Of a stretch of DNA of 64,000 bases, positions 49,984-62,089 are shown piece after piece. The position numbers were made by a program, and so were the translations under genes. Under the pieces are notes generated by a model. The model was not told the DNA's origin and did not search any database. It saw nothing but the letters and a program-made list of their open reading frames with translations. This stretch comes from Sipunculus nudus (lineage: Eukaryota > Annelida > Sipuncula > Golfingiida > Sipunculidae), in assembly GCA_026874595.1 (NCBI GenBank), contig CM049317.1, positions 61,913,118 through 61,977,117 of the forward strand. Reading direction: 5' to 3'. The number at the start of each line of letters is the position of its first letter. The first letter of the stretch is position 1.

Positions 49984-52900
49984 AACAGGGGACCCGTCTG
50001 TTTCCGTATGGGTCATATCAGTGTGTATTTAGAGGAAAATGCTGCATTTCTGTTGCGATTTTGCCGTAAGCAAAGAATAAGCAAAGCATCAGCAAAGTAT
50101 AAGCTAAGGGATTATGCCTACATAGTTGCTTTTTTTCACCATTTTCTGAAGAAATAATGTATTTTTGGACTTTGCGGGGGTCTAATAATGTCAGAAATGG
50201 TAAAACACTGTAGGTAAATTGTGTTAAAATTGGAAAATGGGTACAAGAAATCAATAAATGACTTTTTTTAAAAATTGCAGAATTATACATTTTCGGTTTT
50301 GATCGAACGATATTGCCCTCACTTTTGATATTAATGTTCACTATGCGGGACTGCTGTGTAGCCAGGGGACCCGTCTGTCACCATATGGTTCTTATCAGTG
50401 TGTATGTTTAGGAAAATGCTGCATTTCTGTTGTGATTTTGCCGTAAGCAAAGAATAAGCAAAGCATCAGCAAAGTGTAAGCAAAGGGATTATGCCTTCAT
50501 AATTGCTTTTCGGCACCATTTTCTGAAAAAATAATGTATTTTTGGGCTTTGCGGGGGTCTAATAATGTCAGAAATGGTAAAACACTGTAGGTAAATTCTG
50601 TTAAAATTAGAAAATGGGTCCTAGGAATCAATAAATGACTTTTTTAAAGTAGCAGAATTATACATTTATGGTTTTCATTGAACGATATTGCTCTTACTTT
50701 TGATATTAATGTTCACTAACCGGGACTGCTGTGTAGCCAGGGGACACGTCTGTCACCATATGGTTCTTATCAGTGTGTATTTATAGGAAAATGCTGCATT
50801 TCTGTTGTGATTTTGCCGTAAGCAAAGAATTAGCAAAGCATCAGCAAGGTGTAAGCAAAGGGATTATGCCTTCATAATTGCTCTTTGGCACCATTTTCTG
50901 AAGAAATAATGTATTTTTGGACTTTGCGGGGGTCTAATAATGTCAGAAATGGTAAAACACTGTAGGTAAATTGTGTTAAAATTGGAAAATGGGTCCAAGA
51001 AATCAATAAATGACTTTTTTAAAAATTGCAGAATTATACATTATCGGTTTTGATCGAACGATATTGCCCTTACTTTTGATATTAATGTTCACTTTCCGGG
51101 ACTGCTGTGTAGCCAGGGGACCCGTCTGTCACCATATGGTTCTTATCAGTGTGTATTTTTAGGAAAATGCTGCATTTCTGTTGTGATTTTGCCGTAAGCA
51201 AAGAATTAGCAAAGCATCAGCAAAGTGTAAGCAAAGGGATTATGCCTTCATAGTTGCTTTTTTTCACCATTTTCTGAAGAAATCATGTATTTTCGGACTT
51301 TGCGGGGGTCTAATAATGTCAGAAATGGTAAAACATTGTAGGTAAATTGTGTTAAAATTGGAAAATGGGTCAAAGAAATCAATAAATGACTTTTTTAAAA
51401 ATTGCAGAATTATACATTACCGGTTTTGATTGAACAATATTGCCCTTACTTTTGATATTATTGTTCACTAACCGGGACTGCTGTGTAGCCAGGGGACCCG
51501 TCTGTCCCCATATGGGTCATATCAGTGTGTTTTTTAGGAAAATGCTGCATTTCTTTTGAGATTTTGCCGTAAGCAAAGAATTAGCAAAGCATCAGCAAGG
51601 TGTAAGCAAAGGGATTATGCCTTCATAATTGCTCTTTGGCACCATTTTCTGAAGAAATCATGTATTTTCGGACTTTGCGGGGGTCTAATAATGTCAGAAA
51701 TGGTAAAACATTGTAGGTAAATTGTGTTAAAATTGGAAAATGGGTCAAAGAAATCAATAAATGACTTTTTTAAAAATTGCAGAATTATACATTACCGGTT
51801 TTGATTGAACAATATTGCCCTTACTTTTGATATTAAAGTTCACTAACCGGGACTGCTGTGTAGCGAGGGGACCCGTCTGTCCCCATATGGGTCATATCAG
51901 TGTGTTTTTTAGGAAAATGCTGCATTTCTTTTGAGATTTTACCGTAAGCAAAGAATTAGCAAAGCATCAGCAAGGTGTAAGCAAAGGGATTATGCCTTCA
52001 TAATTGCTCTTTGGCACCATTTTCTGAAGAAATAATGTATTTTTGGACTTTGCGGGGGTCTAATAATGTCAGAAATGGTAAAACACTGTAGGTAAATTGT
52101 GTTAAAATTGGAAAATGGGTCCAAGAAATCAATAAATGACTTTTTTAAAAATTGCAGAATTATACATTTTCGGTTTTGATCGATCGATATTGCCCTTACT
52201 TTTGATATTAATGTTCACTTTCCGGGACTGCTGTGTAGCCAGGGGACCCGTCTGTCACCATATGGTTCTTATCAGTGTGTATTTTTAGGAAAATGCTGCA
52301 TTTCTGTTGTGATTTTGCCGTAAGCAAAGAATTAGCAAAGCATCAGCAAAGTGTAAGCAAAGGGATTATGCCTTCATAGTTGCTTTTTTTCACCATTTTC
52401 TGAAGAAATCATGTATTTTCGGACTTTGCGGGGGTCTAATAATGTCAGAAATGGTAAAACACTGTAGGTAAATTGTGTTAAAATTGGAAAATGGGTCCAA
52501 GAAATCAATAAATGACTTTTTTAAAAATTGCAGAATTATACATTATCGGTTTTGATCGAACGATATTGCCCTTACTTTTGATATTAATGTTCACTTTCCG
52601 GGACTGTTGTGTAGCCAAGGGACCCATCTCTCACCATATGGTTCTTATCAGTGTGTATTTTTAGGAAAATGCTGCATTTCTGTTGTGATTTTGCCGTAAG
52701 CAAAGAATTAGCAAAGCATCAGCAAGGTGTAAGCAAAGGTATTATGCCTTCATAATTGCTTTTTGGCACCATTTTCTGAAGAAATAATGTATTTTTGGAC
52801 TTTGCGGGGGTCTAATAATGTCAGAAATGGTAAAACATTGTAGGTAAATTGTGTTAAAATTGGAAAATGGGTCCAATAAATCAATAAATGACTTTTTTAA

Positions 52901-53363
52901 AAATAGCAGAATTATACATTATCGGTTTTGATCGAACGATATTGCCCTTACTTTTGATATTAATGTTCACTATGCGGGACTGCTGTGTAGCCAGGGGACC
53001 CGTCTGTCACCATTTGGTTCTTATCAGTGTGTATTTTTAGGAAAATGCTGCATTTCTGTTGTGATTTTGCCGTATGCAAAGAATTAGCAAAGCATCAGCA
53101 AAGTGTAAGCAAAGGGATTATGCTTTCATAGTTGCTTTTTTCACCATTTTCTGAAGAAATCATGTATTTTTGGACTTTGCGGGGGTCTAATAATGTCAGA
53201 AATAGTAAAACACTGTAGGTAAATTGTGTTAAAATTGGAAAATGGGTCCAATAAATCAATAAATGACTTTTTAAAAATAGCAGAATTATACATTATCGGT
53301 TTTGATCGAACGATATTGCCCTCATTTTTGATATTAATGTTCACTATGCGGGACTGCTGTGTA
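49984..53363. repeat. Domain II/III transition and partial domain III unit K
   Basis: The monomer at 49984 is a chimera: o-type on the left, a-like from 50013-50023 onward. It has a mutated anchor (GTAAACAGG instead of GTAGCCAGG). Following anchors: c-like 50361, d 50736, e 51112, f 51488, p 51863 (GTAGCGAGG), q 52238 (GATCGATCGATATT), k-like 52614, b 52990. The f-p-q part recurs in units L and M at an offset of 4,505 bp. Confidence 0.83.
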
Positions 53364-56300
53364 GCCAGGGGACCCGTCTGTCACCATATGCTTCTTATCA
53401 GTGTGTATTTTTAGGAAAATGCTGCATTTCTGTTGTGATTTTGCCGTAAGCAAAGAATAAGCAAAGCATCAGCAAAGTGTAAGCAAAGGGATTATGCCTT
53501 CATAATTGCTTTTCGGCACCATTTTCTGAAACAATATTGTATTTTTCGGCTTTGCGGGGGTCTAATAATGTCAGAAATGGTAAAACACTGTAGGTAAATT
53601 CTGTTAAAATTAGAAAATGGGTCCCAGGAATCAATAAATGACTTTTTTATAGTAGCAGAATTATACATTTATGGTTTTCATTGAACGATATTGCTCTTAC
53701 TTTTGATATTAATGTTCACTAACCGGGACTGCTGTGTAGCCAGGGGACCCGTCTGTCACCATATGGTTCTTATCAGTGTGTATTTATAGGAAAATGCTGC
53801 ATTTCTGTTGTGATTTTGCCGTAAGCAAAGAATTAGCAAAGCATCAGCAAGGTGTAAGCGAAGGGATTATGCCTTCATAATTGCTCTTTGGCACCATTTT
53901 CTGAAGAAATCATGTATTTTTGGACTTTGCGGGGGTCTAATAATGTCAGAAATGGTAAAACACTGTAGGTAAATTGTGTTAAAATTGGAAAATGGGTCCA
54001 AGAAATCAATAAATGACTTTTTTAAAAATTGCAGAATTATACATTATCGGTTTTGATCGAACGATATTGCCCTTACTTTTGATATTAATGTTCACTTTCC
54101 GGGACTGCTGTGTAGCCAGGGGACCCGTCTGTCACCATATGGTTCTTATCAGTGTGTATTTTTAGGAAAATGCTGCATTTCTGTTGTGATTTTGCCGTAA
54201 GCAAAGAATTAGCAAAGCATCAGCAAAGTGTAAGCAAAGGGATTATGCCTTCATAGTTGCTTTTTTTCACCATTTTCTGAAGAAATTATGTATTTTCGGA
54301 CTTTGCGGGGGTCTAATAATGTCAGAAATGGTAAAACATTGTAGGTAAATTGTGTTAAAATTGGAAAATGGGTAAAAGAAATCAATAAATGACTTTTTTA
54401 AAAATTGCAGAATTATACATTACCGGTTTTGATTGAACAATATTGCCCTTACTTTTGATATTAATGTTCACTAACCGGGACTGCTGTGTAGCGAGGGGAC
54501 CCGTCTGTCCCCATATGGGTCATATCAGTGTGTTTTTTAGGAAAATGCTGCATTTCTGTTGTGATTTTGCCGTAAGCAGAGAATTAGCAAAGCATCAGCA
54601 AGGTGTAAGCAAAGGGATTATGCCTTCATAATTGCTCTTTGGCACCATTTTCTGAAGAAATAATGTATTTTTGGACTTTGCAGGGGTCTAGTAATGTCTG
54701 AAATGGTGAAACACTGTAGGTAAATTGTGTTAAAATTGGAAAATGGGTCAAAGAAATCAATAAATGACTTTTTTAAAAATAGCAGAATTATACATTTCCG
54801 GTTTTGATCGAACGATATTGCCCTTACTTTTGATATTAATGTTCACTAACCGGGACTGCTGTGTAGCCAGGGGACCCGTCTGTCTCCATATGGGTCATAT
54901 CAGTGTGTATTTTTAGGAAAATGCTGCATTTCTGTTGTGATTTTGCCGTAAGCAAAGAATAAGCAAAGCATTAGCAAAGTGTAAGCAAAGGGATTATGCT
55001 TTCATGATTGCTTTTTGGCACAATTTTCTGAAGAAATAATGTATTGTTGGACTTTGCTATGGTCTAATAATGTCAGAAATGGTAAAACACTGTAGGTAAA
55101 TTGTGTTAAAATTGGAAAATGGGTCCCAGGAAACAATAAATGACTTTTTTATAGTAGCAGAATTATATATTTGTGGTTTGATTGCACGATATTGCCCTTA
55201 CTTTTGATATTAATGTTCACTAACCGGGACTGCTGTGTAGCCAGGGGACCCGTCTGTCCCCATATGGGTCATATCAGTGTGTATTTTTAGGAAAATGCTG
55301 CATTTCTGTTGTGATTTTGCCGTAAGCAAAGAATAAGCAAAGCATCAGCAAAGTGTAAGCAAAGGGATTATGCCTTCATAATTGCTTTTTGGCACCATTT
55401 TCTGAAGAAATAATGTATTTTTTTGGCATTGCGGGGGTCTAATAATGTCAGAAATGGTGAAACACTGTAGGTAAATTGTGTTTAAATTGGAAAATGGGTC
55501 AAATAAATCAATAAATGACTTTTTCAAAAATTGCAGAATTATACATTATCGGTTTTGATCGAACGATATTGCCCTTACTTTTGATATTAATGTTCACTTT
55601 CCGGGACTGCTGTGTAGCCAGGGGACCCGTCTGTCACCATATGGTTCTTATCAGTGTGTATTTTTAGGAAAATGCTGAATTTCTGTTGTGATTTTGCCGT
55701 AAGCAAAGAATTAGCAAAGCATCAGCAAAGTGTAAGCAAAGGGATTATGCCTTCATAGTTGCTTTTTTTCACCATTTTCTGAAGAAATCATGTATTTTCG
55801 GACTTTGCGGGGGTCTAATAATGTCAGAAATGGTAAAACATTGTAGGTAAATTGTGTTAAAATTGGAAAATGGGTCAAAGAAATCAATAAATGACTTTTT
55901 TAAAAATTGTAGAATTATACATTACCGGTTTTGATTGAACAATATTGCCCTTACTTTTGATATTAATGTTCACTAACCGGGACTGCTGTGTAGCCAGGGG
56001 ACCCGTCTGTCCCCATATGGGTCATATCAGTGTGTTTTTTAGGAAAATGCTGCATTTCTTTTGAGATTTTGCCGTAAGCAAAGAATTAGCAAAGCATCAG
56101 CAAGGTGTAAGCAAAGGGATTATGCCTTCATAATTGCTCTTTGGCACCATTTTCTGAAGAAATCATGTATTTTCGGACTTTGCGGGGGTCTAATAATGTC
56201 AGAAATGGTAAAACATTGTAGGTAAATTGTGTTAAAATTGGAAAATGGGTCAAAGAAATCAATAAATGACTTTTTTAAAAATTGCAGAATTATACATTAC

Positions 56301-57867
56301 CGGTTTTGATTGAACAATATTGCCCTTACTTTTGATATTAATGTTCACTAACCGGGACTGCTGTGTAGCGAGGGGACCCGTCTGTCCCCATATGGGTCAT
56401 ATCAGTGTGTTTTTTAGGAAAATGCTGCATTTCTTTTGAGATTTTGCCGTAAGCAAAGAATTAGCAAAGCATCAGCAAGGTGTAAGCAAAGGGATTATGC
56501 CTTCATAATTGCTCTTTGGCACCATTTTCTGAAGAAATAATGTATTTTTGGACTTTGCGGGGGTCTAATAATGTCAGAAATGGTAAAACACTGTAGGTAA
56601 ATTGTGTTAAAATTGGAAAATGGGTCCAAGAAATCAATAAATGACTTTTTTAAAAATTGCAGAATTATACATTTTCGGTTTTGATCGATCGATATTGCCC
56701 TTACTTTTGATATTAATGTTCACTTTCCGGGACTGCTGTGTAGCCAGGGGACCCGTCTGTCACCATATGGTTCTTATCAGTGTGTATTTTTAGGAAAATG
56801 CTGCATTTCTGTTGTGATTTTGCCGTAAGCAAAGAATTAGCAAAGCATCAGCAAAGTGTAAGCAAAGGGATTATGCCTTCATAGTTGCTTTTTTTCACCA
56901 TTTTCTGAAGAAATAATGTATTTTTGGACTTTGTGGGGGTCTTATAATGTCAGAAATGGTAAAACATTGTAAGTTAATCGTGTTAAAATGGAAGATGGGT
57001 CCAAGAAATCAATAAATGACTTTTTTTCAAAATAGAAGAATTATACATTTGCGGTTTTGATTGAACGATATTGGCCTTACTTTTGATATTAATGTTCACT
57101 ATCCGGGACTGCTGTGTAGCCAGGGGACCCGTCTGTCACCATATGGTTCATATCAGTGTGTTTTTTAGGAAAATGCTGCATTTCTGTTGTGATTTTGCTG
57201 TAAGCAAAGAATAAGCAAAGCATCAGCAAAGTGTAAGCAAAGGGATTATGCCTACATAGTTGCTTTTTTTCACCATTTTCTGAAGAAATCATGTATTTTT
57301 GGACTTTGCGGGGGTCTAATAATGTCAGAAATGGTAAAACATTGTAGGTAAATTGTGTTAAAATTGGAAAATGGGTCCAATAAATCAATAAATGACTTTT
57401 TTAAAAATAGCAGAATTATACATTATCGGTTTTGATCGAACGATATTGCCCTTACTTTTGATATTAATGTTCACTATGCGGGACTGCTGTGTAGCCAGGG
57501 GACCCGTCTGTCACCATTTGGTTCTTATCAGTGTGTATTTTTAGGAAAATGCTGCATTTCTGTTGTGATTTTGCCGTATGCAAAGAATTAGCAAAGCATC
57601 AGCAAAGTGTAAGCAAAGGGATTATGCTTTCATAGTTGCTTTTTTCACCATTTTCTGAAGAAATCATGTATTTTTGGACTTTGCGGGGGTCTAATAATGT
57701 CAGAAATAGTAAAACACTGTAGGTAAATTGTGTTAAAATTGGAAAATGGGTCCAATAAATCAATAAATGACTTTTTAAAAATAGCAGAATTATACATTAT
57801 CGGTTTTGATCGAACGATATTGCCCTCATTTTTGATATTAATGTTCACTATGCGGGACTGCTGTGTA
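53364..57867. repeat. Domain III HOR unit L, 12 monomers, 4,504 bp
   Basis: Anchors: c 53364, d 53739, e 54115, f 54491, g 54866, h 55240, e-like 55617, f-like 55993, p 56368, q 56743, a 57119, b 57494. Compared with domain I, monomers i, j and k are replaced by an e-f-p-q block, so no 471-bp monomer is present. In monomer a, GTGTGTTTTTTAGG near 57157 is the f-type variant; unit M has GTGTGCATTTTTAGG there. Confidence 0.92.
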
Positions 57868-60800
57868 GCCAGGGGACCCGTCTGTCACCATATGCTTCTT
57901 ATCAGTGTGTATTTTTAGGAAAATGCTGCATTTCTGTTGTGATTTTGCCGTAAGCAAAGAATAAGCAAAGCATCAGCAAAGTGTAAGCAAAGGGATTATG
58001 CCTTCATAATTGCTTTTCGGCACCATTTTCTGAAACAATATTGTATTTTTCGGCTTTGCGGGGGTCTAATAATGTCAGAAATGGTAAAACACTGTAGGTA
58101 AATTCTGTTAAAATTAGAAAATGGGTCCCAGGAATCAATAAATGACTTTTTTATAGTAGCAGAATTATACATTTATGGTTTTCATTGAACGATATTGCTC
58201 TTACTTTTGATATTAATGTTCACTAACCGGGACTGCTGTGTAGCCAGGGGACCCGTCTGTCACCATATGGTTCTTATCAGTGTGTATTTATAGGAAAATG
58301 CTGCATTTCTGTTGTGATTTTGCCGTAAGCAAAGAATTAGCAAAGCATCAGCAAGGTGTAAGCGAAGGGATTATGCCTTCATAATTGCTCTTTGGCACCA
58401 TTTTCTGAAGAAATCATGTATTTTTGGACTTTGCGGGGGTCTAATAATGTCAGAAATGGTAAAACACTGTAGGTAAATTGTGTTAAAATTGGAAAATGGG
58501 TCCAAGAAATCAATAAATGACTTTTTTAAAAATTGCAGAATTATACATTATCGGTTTTGATCGAACGATATTGCCCTTACTTTTGATATTAATGTTCACT
58601 TTCCGGGACTGCTGTGTAGCCAGGGGACCCGTCTGTCACCATATGGTTCTTATCAGTGTGTATTTTTAGGAAAATGCTGCATTTCTGTTGTGATTTTGCC
58701 GTAAGCAAAGAATTAGCAAAGCATCAGCAAAGTGTAAGCAAAGGGATTATGCCTTCATAGTTGCTTTTTTTCACCATTTTCTGAAGAAATTATGTATTTT
58801 CGGACTTTGCGGGGGTCTAATAATGTCAGAAATGGTAAAACATTGTAGGTAAATTGTGTTAAAATTGGAAAATGGGTAAAAGAAATCAATAAATGACTTT
58901 TTTAAAAATTGCAGAATTATACATTACCGGTTTTGATTGAACAATATTGCCCTTACTTTTGATATTAATGTTCACTAACCGGGACTGCTGTGTAGCGAGG
59001 GGACCCGTCTGTCCCCATATGGGTCATATCAGTGTGTTTTTTAGGAAAATGCTGCATTTCTGTTGTGATTTTGCCGTAAGCAGAGAATTAGCAAAGCATC
59101 AGCAAGGTGTAAGCAAAGGGATTATGCCTTCATAATTGCTCTTTGGCACCATTTTCTGAAGAAATAATGTATTTTTGGACTTTGCAGGGGTCTAGTAATG
59201 TCTGAAATGGTGAAACACTGTAGGTAAATTGTGTTAAAATTGGAAAATGGGTCAAAGAAATCAATAAATGACTTTTTTAAAAATAGCAGAATTATACATT
59301 TCCGGTTTTGATCGAACGATATTGCCCTTACTTTTGATATTAATGTTCACTAACCGGGACTGCTGTGTAGCCAGGGGACCCGTCTGTCTCCATATGGGTC
59401 ATATCAGTGTGTATTTTTAGGAAAATGCTGCATTTCTGTTGTGATTTTGCCGTAAGCAAAGAATAAGCAAAGCATTAGCAAAGTGTAAGCAAAGGGATTA
59501 TGCTTTCATGATTGCTTTTTGGCACAATTTTCTGAAGAAATAATGTATTGTTGGACTTTGCTATGGTCTAATAATGTCAGAAATGGTAAAACACTGTAGG
59601 TAAATTGTGTTAAAATTGGAAAATGGGTCCCAGGAAACAATAAATGACTTTTTTATAGTAGCAGAATTATATATTTGTGGTTTGATTGCACGATATTGCC
59701 CTTACTTTTGATATTAATGTTCACTAACCGGGACTGCTGTGTAGCCAGGGGACCCGTCTGTCCCCATATGGGTCATATCAGTGTGTATTTTTAGGAAAAT
59801 GCTGCATTTCTGTTGTGATTTTGCCGTAAGCAAAGAATAAGCAAAGCATCAGCAAAGTGTAAGCAAAGGGATTATGCCTTCATAATTGCTTTTTGGCACC
59901 ATTTTCTGAAGAAATAATGTATTTTTTTGGCATTGCGGGGGTCTAATAATGTCAGAAATGGTGAAACACTGTAGGTAAATTGTGTTTAAATTGGAAAATG
60001 GGTCAAATAAATCAATAAATGACTTTTTCAAAAATTGCAGAATTATACATTATCGGTTTTGATCGAACGATATTGCCCTTACTTTTGATATTAATGTTCA
60101 CTTTCCGGGACTGCTGTGTAGCCAGGGGACCCGTCTGTCACCATATGGTTCTTATCAGTGTGTATTTTTAGGAAAATGCTGAATTTCTGTTGTGATTTTG
60201 CCGTAAGCAAAGAATTAGCAAAGCATCAGCAAAGTGTAAGCAAAGGGATTATGCCTTCATAGTTGCTTTTTTTCACCATTTTCTGAAGAAATCATGTATT
60301 TTCGGACTTTGCGGGGGTCTAATAATGTCAGAAATGGTAAAACATTGTAGGTAAATTGTGTTAAAATTGGAAAATGGGTCAAAGAAATCAATAAATGACT
60401 TTTTTAAAAATTGTAGAATTATACATTACCGGTTTTGATTGAACAATATTGCCCTTACTTTTGATATTAATGTTCACTAACCGGGACTGCTGTGTAGCCA
60501 GGGGACCCGTCTGTCCCCATATGGGTCATATCAGTGTGTTTTTTAGGAAAATGCTGCATTTCTTTTGAGATTTTGCCGTAAGCAAAGAATTAGCAAAGCA
60601 TCAGCAAGGTGTAAGCAAAGGGATTATGCCTTCATAATTGCTCTTTGGCACCATTTTCTGAAGAAATCATGTATTTTCGGACTTTGCGGGGGTCTAATAA
60701 TGTCAGAAATGGTAAAACATTGTAGGTAAATTGTGTTAAAATTGGAAAATGGGTCAAAGAAATCAATAAATGACTTTTTTAAAAATTGCAGAATTATACA

Positions 60801-62089
60801 TTACCGGTTTTGATTGAACAATATTGCCCTTACTTTTGATATTAATGTTCACTAACCGGGACTGCTGTGTAGCGAGGGGACCCGTCTGTCCCCATATGGG
60901 TCATATCAGTGTGTTTTTTAGGAAAATGCTGCATTTCTTTTGAGATTTTGCCGTAAGCAAAGAATTAGCAAAGCATCAGCAAGGTGTAAGCAAAGGGATT
61001 ATGCCTTCATAATTGCTCTTTGGCACCATTTTCTGAAGAAATAATGTATTTTTGGACTTTGCGGGGGTCTAATAATGTCAGAAATGGTAAAACACTGTAG
61101 GTAAATTGTGTTAAAATTGGAAAATGGGTCCAAGAAATCAATAAATGACTTTTTTAAAAATTGCAGAATTATACATTTTCGGTTTTGATCGATCGATATT
61201 GCCCTTACTTTTGATATTAATGTTCACTTTCCGGGACTGCTGTGTAGCCAGGGGACCCGTCTGTCACCATATGGTTCTTATCAGTGTGTATTTTTAGGAA
61301 AATGCTGCATTTCTGTTGTGATTTTGCCGTAAGCAAAGAATTAGCAAAGCATCAGCAAAGTGTAAGCAAAGGGATTATGCCTTCATAGTTGCTTTTTTTC
61401 ACCATTTTCTGAAGAAATAATGTATTTTTGGACTTTGTGGGGGTCTTATAATGTCAGAAATGGTAAAACATTGTAAGTTAATCGTGTTAAAATGGAAGAT
61501 GGGTCCAAGAAATCAATAAATGACTTTTTTTCAAAATAGAAGAATTATACATTTGCGGTTTTGATTGAACGATATTGGCCTTACTTTTGATATTAATGTT
61601 CACTATCCGGGACTGCTGTGTAGCCAGGGGACCCGTCTGTCACCATATGGTTCATATCAGTGTGCATTTTTAGGAAAATGCTGCATTTCTGTTGTGATTT
61701 TGCTGTAAGCAAAGAATAAGCAAAGCATCAGCAAAGTGTAAGCAAAGGGATTATGCCTACATAGTTGCTTTTTTTCACCATTTTCTGAAGAAATCATGTA
61801 TTTTTGGACTTTGCGGGGGTCTAATAATGTCAGAAATGGTAAAACATTGTAGGTAAATTGTGTTAAAATTGGAAAATGGGTCCAATAAATCAATAAATGA
61901 CTTTTTTAAAAATAGCAGAATTATACATTATCGGTTTTGATCGAACGATATTGCCCTTACTTTTGATATTAATGTTCACTATGCGGGACTGCTGTGTAGC
62001 CAGGGGACCCGTCTGTCACCATTTGGTTCTTATCAGTGTGTATTTTTAGGAAAATGCTGCATTTCTGTTGTGATTTTGCCGTATGCAAA
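57868..62089. repeat. Domain III HOR unit M, 12 monomers
   Basis: Anchors: c 57868, d 58243, e 58619, f 58995, g 59370, h 59744, e-like 60121, f-like 60497, p 60872, q 61247, a 61623, b 61999. Nearly identical to unit L at an offset of 4,504 bp (4,505 after the one-base difference in monomer a). Confidence 0.92.

Noticed and set aside
50018-50341. 107-codon minus-strand frame, and the many 60-99-codon frames repeated through the array on both strands (for example 57089-57388)
   Set aside because: They overlap each other on both strands, follow the repeat exactly, change frame with one-base indels, and span parts of monomers whose usual length (376 bp) is not a multiple of three. No known protein family is visible.
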